Assembly: GCA_934098385.1 (NCBI GenBank)
Contig: CAKOOJ010000001.1
Location: 124,001 to 188,000, forward strand
Reading direction: 5' to 3'
Length of the DNA stretch: 64,000 nucleotides
From: an uncultured Bacilli bacterium
GTDB lineage: Bacteria; Bacillota_I; Bacilli_A; RF39; UBA660
In this document: in pieces, positions 16,661-25,936 of the stretch
How the letters are laid out: each line of letters starts with the position of its first letter
Position numbering within the stretch: the stretch's first letter is position 1
Program-made: the position numbers and the translations under genes
The notes under the pieces: generated by a model
Told to the model about the DNA's origin: nothing
The model's input: only the letters and a program-made list of their open reading frames with translations
Databases searched by the model: none

Positions 16661-18565
16661 TTAAGCAATTTTGTAGTCGTCTTCTAGTGAAAATTCTACA
16701 TTTTCGTCTATCCATTCTTTTCTAGGTTCTACTGAATCTCCCATAAGTGTATTTACTCTTTTTTCAGCAAGTACTGCATCATTTATAGAAACTTTTATTA
16801 GGTTTCTACTTTCAGGGCACATTGTTGTTTCCCAGAATGGACCAGGGTTCATTTCTCCTAATCCTTTATATCTTTGTACTTTATAATTACTTTTTCCATT
16901 AGTGTATAGTTTTAATTCTTCATTTGTCCAAAAATATTTAGTTTCTTTATTATAGTCTACTCTAAATAGTGGAGGCATTGCTATATATAAATGTCCTGCT
17001 TCTATTAATGGTTTCATAAATCTATAAAAGAAAGTTAATAGTAAACATTGAATATGTGCACCATCATCATCAGCATCGGTAGTAATTATTACTTTATCAT
17101 AATTTATATCACTAATATCGAAATCGTTTCCAACTCCTGCACCTACACAATGAATTATAGTATTTATTTCTTCATTTTTGAATATATCACTAACATTTGC
17201 TTTTTCTGTGTTAATTATTTTTCCTCTCAAAGGAAGTATTGCTTGAAATTTTCTATCTCTACTTTTTTTTGCGGTACCACCGGCACTATTTCCTTCCACT
17301 ATGAATAATTCATTAATTTTGGGATTTCTTGATTGAGGTGGTGTTAGTTTAGCACTTAAACTTTTCGCTTCTCCTTTTTTTCCTTTACCATTTCTGGCTT
17401 CTTCTCTAGCTTTTCTTGCAGCCAATCTTGCAGTTCTACTCTTTGTTGCTTTCTCTAATATTTTAACCGCAGTATCACGATTTTCTTCTAAGAAAAACTT
17501 TAAATTATCATAAACAATGGATTCAACAACGTTTCTAGCTTCTGGTGTTCCTAACTTACCTTTTGTTTGTCCTTCGAATTGTAAAAATTTCTCTGGTATT
17601 TTTAAATTAATTACAGCAGTTAAACCTTCCCTAACATCACTTCCATCAAAATTTGCATCTTTGGCTTTTAATATTCCATTTGTTCTAGCATAATCATTAA
17701 ATACTTTAGTAATTCCTGTTTTGAAACCTACTTCGTGAGTTCCACCATCTCCAGTTTTAACATTGTTTACAAAAGACAAAATATCTTCACTATAACTATC
17801 TGTATATTGAAGTGCAATGTCCACTTCAATATCATTTTTTATACCATGAATTGGAACTACTTTATGTAGGGCATTTTTATTTTCATTTATATATTCAACA
17901 AATGATATTAATCCATTATCATAGTGATATGTAGCATGTTTATCATCTGCAATATCATGTATTTCAACGGTTAATGCTTTTAGCAAAAATGCACTTTCTT
18001 GCATTCTTTCACATAATGTTGTAAAAGAAAAATCTCTTTGTTTAAATATTTCTTTATCTGGCATAAAAGTAACTTCTGTACCAGTTTCTTTAGTTGTTCC
18101 AATTTGTTTAAGCGAACTTTTTACGTGTCCGCCTTTTTCAAATTTAATTTCACATATCTTGCCATCTCTGTAAATTACAACATTCATCCACTTACTAAGC
18201 GCATTAACGACGCTAGCACCTACGCCATGTAAACCACCAGATACTTTATATCCACTTTCAGTAAATTTACCTCCAGCGTGAAGTATTGTATATATTACTT
18301 CTGGAGTACTTTTTCCACTTTCATGTTTTCCTATTGGAACACCACGTCCATTATCTCTAACTGTTAAACTTCCGTCTTCATTTATTGTTATTATTATTTT
18401 AGAACCAAAACCATTAATAATTTCATCTATACCATTATCAATTATTTCCCACGCTAAATGGTGAAGTCCTCTTTTATCTGTAGATCCAATATACATACCT
18501 GGTCTTTTTCTAACCGCTTCTAAACCTTCTAATATTTTTATTGAACTCTCATCATATTTTGCCAT
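16661..18565 (-). CDS. parE: Type IIA topoisomerase subunit B, probably ParE
   Basis: A 634-residue GHKL/TOPRIM protein. The ATPase domain shows RKRPGMYIGST, EIIDNGIDE, DNGRGVP and GGLHGVGASVVNALS. The TOPRIM part has FIVEGNSAGGTAKK and TTDADDDGAHI, and the C-terminus has QRYKGLGEMNPGPFWETTM. RDRKFQAILPLRGKIINTEK and the general pattern favour topoisomerase IV ParE over GyrB. The TOPRIM glutamate motif reads EGNSAGG where most family members have EGDSAGG. No parC is adjacent in the window. It separates daughter chromosomes by ATP-dependent decatenation, together with ParC. Confidence 0.85.
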   Translation of the reverse strand: MAKYDESSIKILEGLEAVRKRPGMYIGSTDKRGLHHLAWEIIDNGIDEIINGFGSKIIITINEDGSLTVRDNGRGVPIGKHESGKSTPEVIYTILHAGGKFTESGYKVSGGLHGVGASVVNALSKWMNVVIYRDGKICEIKFEKGGHVKSSLKQIGTTKETGTEVTFMPDKEIFKQRDFSFTTLCERMQESAFLLKALTVEIHDIADDKHATYHYDNGLISFVEYINENKNALHKVVPIHGIKNDIEVDIALQYTDSYSEDILSFVNNVKTGDGGTHEVGFKTGITKVFNDYARTNGILKAKDANFDGSDVREGLTAVINLKIPEKFLQFEGQTKGKLGTPEARNVVESIVYDNLKFFLEENRDTAVKILEKATKSRTARLAARKAREEARNGKGKKGEAKSLSAKLTPPQSRNPKINELFIVEGNSAGGTAKKSRDRKFQAILPLRGKIINTEKANVSDIFKNEEINTIIHCVGAGVGNDFDISDINYDKVIITTDADDDGAHIQCLLLTFFYRFMKPLIEAGHLYIAMPPLFRVDYNKETKYFWTNEELKLYTNGKSNYKVQRYKGLGEMNPGPFWETTMCPESRNLIKVSINDAVLAEKRVNTLMGDSVEPRKEWIDENVEFSLEDDYKIA

Positions 18566-18619
18566 TCTATCACCTTATCCCTAAAAATTTTAACATATCA
18601 AATTTAAAAAAACAACTTA

Positions 18620-18892
18620 TCAATAATCTGATACTTTGTTTTCTTCTAAATAACTATTCAAAAATTTATTAACAAACACATTTTTTAAAAAATCTATATC
18701 ATTTTCATTAGTTATTGGAGTAAGTGTATTATTTTCTGTTTGTTTAAAAAACACACTTTCTTCAGTAGGTATCTCAGTATCATTATCAACTTCTAAAGTT
18801 AAATAGTACACACTACCATTTTCTATACTACTATCTGTTATAATATATTTCTTATTATTAGATAGTTCTACAATAGCCCCACTTTCTATCAT
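18620..18892 (-). CDS. Unknown protein, 90 residues
   Basis: An acidic 90-residue protein starting MIESGAIVELSNNKKYIITD, suggesting a small beta-rich domain, then a helical Asn/Glu-rich tail. The ATG directly abuts the TAA of the preceding 174-residue gene, so the pair is coupled. No family is recognised. Confidence 0.7.
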   Translation of the reverse strand: MIESGAIVELSNNKKYIITDSSIENGSVYYLTLEVDNDTEIPTEESVFFKQTENNTLTPITNENDIDFLKNVFVNKFLNSYLEENKVSDY

Positions 18893-19417
18893 TTAACATT
18901 TCCCCAATCCCTTTTTTATAATATCATCATTATCAATTCTATCATCTACATACTCAACTTTATCAAATTTTTTATCAAACTTTTTAACTATCTTTGTTTC
19001 TAATAGAATAGATGTTAATCTATCTTTTACATAAGTTTTATCAAAGTTACCACTATAATTTCTATTAACTAACATATTTTTTATTTTAAAATAATATTTA
19101 TTTAATACTTCTAATATATTATCTTCTCTTAATTCTATATCATTTTCATACAAGAAACTCTTTATAACTTTTTCTGTAATTTTTTTACATAAATTAGCAT
19201 TGTATAATCTTTTAATTTTTTTGATTTTTAAAGGTTCATCTTCCATAGTTATTTTAGTACTATAATATTTTTTATTAACACTATCACTTTTTAATAAATC
19301 TTGTAGTAACATATTATAATATATTTTAGTATTTCTTTTTTCTTCAATGGAATCTGTATTTTCATATAATGCACTTAAAATATTTAGTTTTTTTTCTATC
19401 AAAAAGGTATCTTTCAT
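18893..19417 (-). CDS. Unknown charged helical protein, 174 residues
   Basis: A lysine- and aspartate-rich protein with long predicted helices and no membrane segment or recognisable motif. GGTGATG precedes the ATG. The next gene follows with no gap. Function unknown. Confidence 0.7.
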   Translation of the reverse strand: MKDTFLIEKKLNILSALYENTDSIEEKRNTKIYYNMLLQDLLKSDSVNKKYYSTKITMEDEPLKIKKIKRLYNANLCKKITEKVIKSFLYENDIELREDNILEVLNKYYFKIKNMLVNRNYSGNFDKTYVKDRLTSILLETKIVKKFDKKFDKVEYVDDRIDNDDIIKKGLGKC

Positions 19418-19480
19418 AACATCACCTACTATATTAAGTATAATTTATTTGTTGTTAAAAGTAAAGAAAAAACGAATAAT

Positions 19481-20695
19481 TTATTCGTTATCAGTTCCAC
19501 ATTTAGGACATATTGAAACAATACTAGGCATTTCGTTTCCACAATTTTTACAATATTTTTTATTATCAGTTATTGTTTTTTCTGATGTTTCTGCTTGATT
19601 ATCATTATTATTTAATTGTATTGTATCACTTACTTCTGTTGTTTCTGTTTGAGTGTTGCCTGAAAGTATTGTTTCAGTTTGATTGTCATTATTTTCAGTA
19701 ATAATAGTTGGTTTTGAATTAAATGCATTTATTACTTGAGGTTCTTCTTTAGGTAGTATTTTCTCTTCTTCAACCTTTTCCACTGTAGTTTGTAAATTGT
19801 TATTTACATTATCATTTAAAGTCATGTTAAATGCATTTACTGTTTTGTTATTATTAATATTATTTTCTGTTGGAACAACATTTTCTTTTGAAATATTTGT
19901 TTCTAAATTTGTATTTTCATTAATAGGTATTTCAAGTGGAATATCATTTTGAGTTTCATTCATATTATTATCTACTTGAATATTATCAATATTTGTATTT
20001 AGTTCAGTAGGTATATTGTTTTCAACTTCGTTGTTCTCATTAACAATTGGTTCTACAACTGCTGGTTCTTCTACACTTTCATTATTGATAACTGGTATTT
20101 CAGCATTGTTATTTTCTGTTTCAACTGTTGTAGTATCCCCATTTTCTACTGTTGGAATATTGTTATTTTCTATTTCAACATTTTCTATTGTTGGAAAAGA
20201 ACTATTTAATACATTATCATTAACTATATTTGTATCAGTATCATTATTATTTTCATTAATTATATTCATTGCATTAAAATTATTATTTATAGTTGGTTGT
20301 TTTTTATCTTCTTCTTCAGAAAAAGCAAGTAATGGAACAAATATTATTGGTAATAATAACAATCCTATTCCAAAGCCTGTACTTTTATTAAAACTCTTTG
20401 CCAAAGAAATATTTATTTTTATTATTGCATAAATATTTACAAATGGTATAAGTAATAATAAGAAATAAATCATTGAAAGATTTGCAACTTGTATTTGTAC
20501 TATTACATTATATATTGGAACAAGTATTGCCCAACCTGGTTTTCCTTTCTTTTTAAATATTTTCCAGTAAGATATAATCATTATTATACTTAAAATTAAT
20601 GAAAAAATAATAATTCCTATAAATAATGCTGTTAATCCAGCGTTATTTGTTGTTGTATCATATATTCCTCCCATATCACTTGATAAATCTTGCAT
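19481..20695 (-). CDS. DUF5684-like membrane protein with zinc-ribbon tail
   Basis: A 404-residue protein in three parts. Residues about 15-135 hold four hydrophobic segments with YWKIFKKKGKPGWAILVPIY, typical of DUF5684 membrane proteins. Residues about 140-380 are a low-complexity Asn/Glu/Thr linker with repeated NNN and ETxN runs. The C-terminus is a zinc ribbon, KYCKNCGNEMP...CPKCGTDNE. GAGGAG precedes the ATG. Function unknown. The repetitive linker is a likely site of length variation. Confidence 0.8.
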   Translation of the reverse strand: MQDLSSDMGGIYDTTTNNAGLTALFIGIIIFSLILSIIMIISYWKIFKKKGKPGWAILVPIYNVIVQIQVANLSMIYFLLLLIPFVNIYAIIKINISLAKSFNKSTGFGIGLLLLPIIFVPLLAFSEEEDKKQPTINNNFNAMNIINENNNDTDTNIVNDNVLNSSFPTIENVEIENNNIPTVENGDTTTVETENNNAEIPVINNESVEEPAVVEPIVNENNEVENNIPTELNTNIDNIQVDNNMNETQNDIPLEIPINENTNLETNISKENVVPTENNINNNKTVNAFNMTLNDNVNNNLQTTVEKVEEEKILPKEEPQVINAFNSKPTIITENNDNQTETILSGNTQTETTEVSDTIQLNNNDNQAETSEKTITDNKKYCKNCGNEMPSIVSICPKCGTDNE

Positions 20696-20761
20696 ATTAT
20701 TAAACTCCTCTCTCTATTATAGATTATATAAAAGTTAGTAAATTAATGCAAGAAAAAACTA

Positions 20762-23287
20762 CTAATTTAGTAGTTCTTCTAATTTTTTCTTTTCTTCTTC
20801 AAGTTTTTTTCTATCTAATTCAACTATATTCTTTGGAGCTTTATTTACATAGTTATCATTTGATAATAATTTTTCTCTTCTTTCTATAGAAGATTTTAAT
20901 AATTTTATTTGTCCTTCTTTTAATAGTTTATCTGCTTCTGTTTCAATTTTTTCAAAATATATAGTTGCTTTTATTTTATTTGAAAATACTTTATATGATT
21001 TAATACCTAGTGGTCTATCAACTAAATTATTATCTAATTTCAACATTTTTACTATTAAATCATTATTATCTGTTGTATCAAACATTACTTTCATATCTTT
21101 CGTAATATTATTTTCTGCTTTAATATTTCTAAAATTTTTAATGAAATCTATTTCGTCATCTACTACTTGTTCTTCTAATTCAAATATATATTTTTTATTG
21201 TGTTTTGGGTAAGTAGAAATCATAATAGACTCTGTTTCTTTAACTGGTAACATACTATATATTTCTTCTGTAACATATGGCATAAATGGATGTAACATTT
21301 TTAATATGTTTGTAAGTATATAGCATAATACACTCTTAGTAGTATGGTTATCTATTGTATATTTTGCCATTTCTATATAGTAATCACAGAAATAATTCCA
21401 TGTAAATTCATAAATTGCACTTGATGCATTATTAAATTCGTATTTGTCCATAAATTTCTTTACTGTACTTAGTGTATTTTCATATTTAGTTAGTATCCAT
21501 TTATCTACTGGTTGTAAGTTTTCTAATTTTATTTCTTTTAAATCTTCTATATTAGATAATACAAATCTTGATGCATTCCAAATTTTATTAATATAATTCC
21601 AAGCAGATTTTATTTTTTCTTCATCAAATCTCATATCTGTTCCTGGTGCTACATCTGTTGCTAGGTAATATCTTAATGCATCTGCTCCATATAAATCTAT
21701 CATATCAAATGGATCTATTCCATTGCCTAAACTTTTTGAAAATTTTCTACCTTGTTTATCACGTATAAGTCCATGTATTAAGCAATCTTTAAAAGGTCTT
21801 TTTCCTAATATTTCTTCTCCCTGGAATGTCATTCTGTTTACCCAAAAAGGTATGATATCGTATCCAGTAACTAATACATTATTAGGATAATATCTATTTA
21901 CTAAGTCCATGTTATTAGGCCAACCTAATGTTGCAAAAGGCCATAATGCACTAGAGAACCATGTATCAAGAACATCTTCATCTTGTACCCAGCCTTCTCC
22001 TTTAGGTGCTTCTATTCCTACATAAACTTCTTCACCTTTATACCAAGCAGGAATTCTGTGTCCCCACCATAATTGTCTTGATATACACCAATCATATGTT
22101 ATTTCCATCCAGTGATTCATAGTTTTTTCAAAATTTGTTGGAACAAAATGTACTTTAGTTTTTGTATCACGTTGATTTTCTAATACTTTATCTGCAAGTG
22201 GTCTCATTTTAACAAACCATTGTTTTTTTATCATTGGTTCAATTATTGCATTAGTTCTTTCACTATGTCCTACTTCGTGAACAATTGGTTCAACTTTTAA
22301 AAGTATACCAGTATTTTTTAATTCTTCAATAACTTTTTCACGTGCATCTTCTCTACTTAGTCCTTTATATTTACCACAATTTTCGTTTAAAGTAGCATCA
22401 TCATTCATTATAATAATTCTCTCTAAGTTATGTCGATTACCTACTTCAAAGTCATTAGGGTCACTTGCTGGAGTAATTTTTACAGCTCCTGTGCCTTTAG
22501 TCATATCAGCATGTTCGTCTGTTATAATTGGAATTGGTTTATTAAGTATTGGTAATATGACTTTTTTTCCAATATACTTTTTATATCTAGGATCATTTTC
22601 GTTAACTGCTACAGCAGTATCGCCAAACAAAGTTTCTGGACGTGTTGTTGCAACTACAATATATTCTTCACTATCTTCTAATTTATACTTTAAGTGATAA
22701 TATGCGCTTTTTTCTTCATTATAAAGAACTTCTTCATTAGATAATGCTGTTTTTGCAATAGGATCCCAATTTATTAACTTTTCTCCACGATAAATAAGTC
22801 CTTTATTGTAATAATCTACAAAAACTTTTTTTATTGCATCTTCCATACCTTTATCTAAAGTAAATCTTTCTTTAGAATAATCAAGTGATACACCAAGTTT
22901 TGCCCATTGTTTTCTAATATATTCTGCGTGTTCATTAGTCCACTTCCAACATTCATCTAAGAAGGCTTCTCTACCTATTTTATATTTATCTTTACCATTA
23001 TCTTTAAGTCTTTTAACAACTTTTGCTTCTGTTGCTATTGCTGCATGATCCATTCCAGGAAGCCATAGTGCGTCATATCCTTCCATTCTTTTATATCTAA
23101 TAATTGCATCTTGAAGTGCTATATCCAGTGCATGTCCTAAATGAAGTACACCAGTAACATTAGGAGGAGGTAAAACTATACAAAATGGTTTCTTTGTTTC
23201 ATCTCCACATTTAAAATAACCTTTCTTCATCCAATAATCATATTTACCAGTTTCTACTTGCTTATGATTATATTTTTTGTCTAACAT
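20762..23287 (-). CDS. valS: Valyl-tRNA synthetase
   Basis: An 841-residue class I aminoacyl-tRNA synthetase charging tRNA-Val. It has PPPNVTGVLHLGHALD (the HIGH motif as HLGH), the editing domain with TTRPETLFGDTAVAV, and KFSKSLGNGIDP (KMSKS as KFSKS). A C-terminal coiled coil (EEEKKKLEELLN at the end) matches the ValRS tail. It is expressed from its own promoter through a T-box leader (23290-23526). Confidence 0.97.
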   Translation of the reverse strand: MLDKKYNHKQVETGKYDYWMKKGYFKCGDETKKPFCIVLPPPNVTGVLHLGHALDIALQDAIIRYKRMEGYDALWLPGMDHAAIATEAKVVKRLKDNGKDKYKIGREAFLDECWKWTNEHAEYIRKQWAKLGVSLDYSKERFTLDKGMEDAIKKVFVDYYNKGLIYRGEKLINWDPIAKTALSNEEVLYNEEKSAYYHLKYKLEDSEEYIVVATTRPETLFGDTAVAVNENDPRYKKYIGKKVILPILNKPIPIITDEHADMTKGTGAVKITPASDPNDFEVGNRHNLERIIIMNDDATLNENCGKYKGLSREDAREKVIEELKNTGILLKVEPIVHEVGHSERTNAIIEPMIKKQWFVKMRPLADKVLENQRDTKTKVHFVPTNFEKTMNHWMEITYDWCISRQLWWGHRIPAWYKGEEVYVGIEAPKGEGWVQDEDVLDTWFSSALWPFATLGWPNNMDLVNRYYPNNVLVTGYDIIPFWVNRMTFQGEEILGKRPFKDCLIHGLIRDKQGRKFSKSLGNGIDPFDMIDLYGADALRYYLATDVAPGTDMRFDEEKIKSAWNYINKIWNASRFVLSNIEDLKEIKLENLQPVDKWILTKYENTLSTVKKFMDKYEFNNASSAIYEFTWNYFCDYYIEMAKYTIDNHTTKSVLCYILTNILKMLHPFMPYVTEEIYSMLPVKETESIMISTYPKHNKKYIFELEEQVVDDEIDFIKNFRNIKAENNITKDMKVMFDTTDNNDLIVKMLKLDNNLVDRPLGIKSYKVFSNKIKATIYFEKIETEADKLLKEGQIKLLKSSIERREKLLSNDNYVNKAPKNIVELDRKKLEEEKKKLEELLN

Positions 23288-23289
23288 AA

Positions 23290-23526
23290 TATCAAATCCC
23301 TTCCATAATATAAAAACACGATATTCCTAAGGACGAAATACCGTGTTACCACCTTATTTTATGTATAAAATACATCTCAAAACTTTAACGCAGTTAACGT
23401 AATATTCTACTAATTTCAAATATTCTGTTCCATTGCTACCTTCTATTATAATTTTTATTAGTTTACACCAACCACTAACTCTCTAAAAAAAAATATATAA
23501 TATACTCCTCAACTTCATAACATTTT
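23290..23526 (-). promoter_or_regulatory. T-box riboswitch of valS
   Basis: The minus-strand leader contains the stem I AGAGAG-type box (AGAGAGTTAGTGGTTGGTG, around 23467-23485), the T-box core GGTGGTAACACGG (about 23341-23353), and a terminator stem (CACGGTATT..AATATCGTG plus T-run, 23311-23347). The TGGT of the T-box would pair with an ACCA tRNA end, consistent with tRNA-Val. Uncharged tRNA is expected to stabilise the antiterminator. I could not assign the specifier codon with confidence. Confidence 0.9.
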
Positions 23527-23530
23527 CTAT

Positions 23531-23559
23531 ATTATAAAATACTTTTTTTGTTTTTTCAA
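23531..23559 (-). promoter_or_regulatory. Promoter of valS leader
   Basis: On the minus strand TTGAAA, 17 bases, TATAAT; transcription would start at about 23524, at the 5' end of the T-box leader. Confidence 0.75.
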
Positions 23560-23623
23560 GAAAAAATTATTGATAATAATTAAATAATATTTTATAATTA
23601 ATTATAGAATAAGGAGTGGTGTT

Positions 23624-25024
23624 ATGGATAATAATATTTATAATGATATTTTAAGTACTAATAATAGTGATTCTAACACTAATCCAACTAATTTTATGAA
23701 GAATTATGATTATGATAATGTTGCTATTACTGACATTGTTAATTCTATAATTGTTGATGCTATAAATAATAAAGCAAGTGATATACATTTTAATCCTACG
23801 GAAGATGGGATAGATATTAGGATACGTGTAGATGGTGAACTTAGAAATTATAGTAAAGTCCCACTATCTGTTAAAAAGAATATGATAACTAGAGTTAAAA
23901 TTCTTGCTGGCATGAACATTACAGAAAGTAGAATACCACAAGATGGTGCTATCAAACAAAAAATATTAGATAAAGATGTAGATTTGCGTGTTTCTTCACT
24001 TCCTACTAATATGGGTGAAAATATTGTAATCCGTATATTAGATTATACAATGAGTACACAAGGTATTGAGACATTAGGTTTTAATGAAACTAATTTAAAA
24101 AAATTATTAAAAATGATTAGTGAACCAAATGGTATAATACTTGTAACTGGTGCTACTGGTAGTGGTAAATCAACTACTGTTTATTCCATTTTACAAAGAT
24201 TAAATACAATAGAAAGAAACATTATTACTGTAGAAGATCCAATAGAAATGAATATACCAGGTATTAATCAAGTACAAGTAATTAGTGATATAGGTCTTAC
24301 TTTTGCAGCAAGTTTGCGTAGTATTTTACGTCAAGACCCTGATATTATAATGATTGGAGAAATAAGAGATGACGAAACTGCTCGTATTGCGGTACGTGCT
24401 TCTATAACAGGTCACTTAGTTCTTTCTACAATACATACAAATAGTGCTTTAAATACTATTGAAAGATTAACTGATATGAATATTGAAAGATATTTGTTAG
24501 GTACTGCTTTAACTGGAATAGTTAGTCAAAAATTAACTAAAAAATTATGTCCTTATTGTAGAGGAGTTAGACCTACTACACCATATGAAAAAAAAGTATT
24601 TAAAAATAGTTTAAATTTAGATATTAATGAAATATATGAAGCAAAGGGTTGTGATAAATGTCATAATGGTTATAGTGGACGTATGGCAATACATGAAGTA
24701 CTTTTAATAGATCAAGAAATTAAAGATGCAATTACAAATAATATAAATAAAGAAAAATTAAGAGATTTAGTTTATGGTAATGGAACAATTACTATGTTAC
24801 AAGATGGTTTGACTAAAGTGATTAATGGTGATACTACTTTTGAAGAATTAATGAAAGCTATTGATGTTGACGATTCAGATTTAACTACTAAAGGATTGAC
24901 TGAATCTCTAGAAATATCTGAAAAAAATAAAGATGTTTTAAAAGATAATGCTAATTATAAAAAATTACAACAAAAAACTGATGCTGATTACGAAGTATTT
25001 GATTTAGATTTTTTAAATAAATAA
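23624..25024 (+). CDS. GspE/PilB/ComGA-type secretion ATPase
   Basis: A 466-residue traffic ATPase that powers type II secretion, type IV pili or competence pseudopili. The N-domain has SDIHFNP. Walker A is GATGSGKST (about 176-184), followed by the Asp box with RQDPDIIMIGEIRDDETA, the His box with TGHLVLSTIHTN, and a zinc site CPYC...CDKCHNGY. AAGGAGTGG precedes the ATG. No pilin, PilC or prepilin peptidase gene lies nearby. The last 13 codons (KTDADYEVFDLDF) are repeated downstream at 25853-25891, which marks an insertion at the gene's 3' end. Confidence 0.92.
   Translation: MDNNIYNDILSTNNSDSNTNPTNFMKNYDYDNVAITDIVNSIIVDAINNKASDIHFNPTEDGIDIRIRVDGELRNYSKVPLSVKKNMITRVKILAGMNITESRIPQDGAIKQKILDKDVDLRVSSLPTNMGENIVIRILDYTMSTQGIETLGFNETNLKKLLKMISEPNGIILVTGATGSGKSTTVYSILQRLNTIERNIITVEDPIEMNIPGINQVQVISDIGLTFAASLRSILRQDPDIIMIGEIRDDETARIAVRASITGHLVLSTIHTNSALNTIERLTDMNIERYLLGTALTGIVSQKLTKKLCPYCRGVRPTTPYEKKVFKNSLNLDINEIYEAKGCDKCHNGYSGRMAIHEVLLIDQEIKDAITNNINKEKLRDLVYGNGTITMLQDGLTKVINGDTTFEELMKAIDVDDSDLTTKGLTESLEISEKNKDVLKDNANYKKLQQKTDADYEVFDLDFLNK
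24973..25011 (+). repeat. 39-bp direct repeat, left copy (end of ATPase gene)
   Basis: Bases 24973-25011 are identical to 25853-25891, offset exactly 880 bases. The left copy encodes the C-terminus of the ATPase and is followed by a stop and a terminator. Confidence 0.95.
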
Positions 25025-25056
25025 ACTAAGTAAATTTATGAACTTAGTTTTTATTT
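25023..25056 (+). terminator. Terminator after the ATPase gene
   Basis: AAACTAAGT and ACTTAGTTT form a 9-bp perfect stem followed by TTTTTATTT. It lies inside the inserted segment, so the insertion supplied a new terminator. Confidence 0.9.
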
Positions 25057-25072
25057 ATAAAATAAAATATAA

Positions 25073-25438
25073 TTATGTGGCATTAATTTCCAAATTATTC
25101 AAATATTTTTCATAAGTATTGATAAATCTGACAAAATCATCGATATCTACACTACCAATTTTAAATTTTATATTTTTTTTGGGAATTTTATATAATTGAT
25201 CACATTTTACAATGCTATCGACATTTAAGTTATTGCTTTTATTTTTGTTTAATAACTCATTAAATCTAAATTTTGATTTTTCTCGATGAGATGATACAAT
25301 TAGTCCAAAGTATTCTATAGGAATTAATTGTTCTTCATCGACATCAATAATTACAAACAAATGATTTTTACCTATTTTGCCATTATTATATTCATATTTT
25401 GATACAAAGACAATATCTCCAATTTCATATTTTTTCAA
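25073..25438 (-). CDS. PemK/MazF-like toxin
   Basis: A protein of about 121 residues starting at TTG 25438, eight bases after AGGAG; an in-frame GTG at 25447 overlaps the antitoxin stop and lies in the site. It begins KKYEIGDIVFVSKYEY and continues with KIGKNHLFVIIDVDEE, the beta-barrel pattern of PemK/MazF endoribonucleases, and later has SIVKCDQLYKIPK, which matches the conserved strand after the loop. It follows a 58-residue gene as in toxin-antitoxin pairs. Cleavage of mRNA is inferred from the family. Confidence 0.7.
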   Translation of the reverse strand: MKKYEIGDIVFVSKYEYNNGKIGKNHLFVIIDVDEEQLIPIEYFGLIVSSHREKSKFRFNELLNKNKSNNLNVDSIVKCDQLYKIPKKNIKFKIGSVDIDDFVRFINTYEKYLNNLEINAT

Positions 25439-25443
25439 AAAAA

Positions 25444-25620
25444 TCACTCCTTTGATTTTTTTAAATATGATTTTAATTCTCCTTTATGCTCTTCATATTC
25501 AACAGGAGTATCTTCAAATGCTTGTACATGAGATTTTATTATATAGTTTTTTTTAGACTTTGAAATCAATTTTTTTACTTTTGTTTTTATAGTTTCTTTA
25601 TTTAAATTATTGTAATTCAT
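25444..25620 (-). CDS. Putative antitoxin, 58 residues
   Basis: An ATG at 25620, preceded by AGGAGG, opens a 58-codon frame ending TGA 25444-25446. The peptide is basic at the N-terminus (TKVKKLISKSKKNY) and acidic in the second half (AFEDTPVEYEEHKGE), a usual layout for a small antitoxin. Its stop codon overlaps the ribosome-binding region of the MazF-like gene. No DNA-binding fold is obvious. From 25621 to 25852 I see only AT-rich sequence with a possible minus-strand promoter at about 25750-25795. Confidence 0.6.
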   Translation of the reverse strand: MNYNNLNKETIKTKVKKLISKSKKNYIIKSHVQAFEDTPVEYEEHKGELKSYLKKSKE

Positions 25621-25852
25621 AAATATAATTCCTCCTCTTTTTTATAAAAGTATAGCATATTTTCTAAATATATTAAATTTCATATTTAAAAATAGTATTT
25701 ATTAATTTATATTACATGTTTTATTATTAATTTGTACTATATCTTTTATCACCACCCTGATGAAAAATATATATTATATTTAACACATAAAAGTCAACAA
25801 AAAATATGCATACCATTTTTAAAATATAATATGTACATTTTATACGATTACC

Positions 25853-25891
25853 AAAAACTGATGCTGATTACGAAGTATTTGATTTAGATTT
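25853..25891 (+). repeat. 39-bp direct repeat, right copy (orphan gene end)
   Basis: A second copy of the ATPase gene's 3' end, without the rest of the gene. It runs on in frame to a stop at about 25902 (ending FLEK instead of FLNK) and then a terminator. This is probably the original 3' end of the ATPase gene. Confidence 0.9.
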
Positions 25892-25902
25892 CTTGGAAAA
25901 GT

Positions 25903-25936
25903 AAAAATCTATAGAAAATAAGTTCTATAGATTTTA
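25903..25936. terminator. Terminator at the orphan ATPase gene end
   Basis: AAAATCTATAGAA and TTCTATAGATTTT form a 13-bp perfect stem. It can serve the original ATPase gene end on the plus strand and the HD-domain gene on the minus strand. Confidence 0.8.

Noticed and set aside
20016..20432. Plus-strand open frame of 138 codons
   Set aside because: It is antisense to the low-complexity linker of the DUF5684-like gene, has no ribosome binding site and has a repetitive composition.
23290..23526. Assignment of the valS T-box specifier codon
   Set aside because: Several GAA-plus-codon positions are possible in this AT-rich leader, and I could not choose one without a structural alignment.
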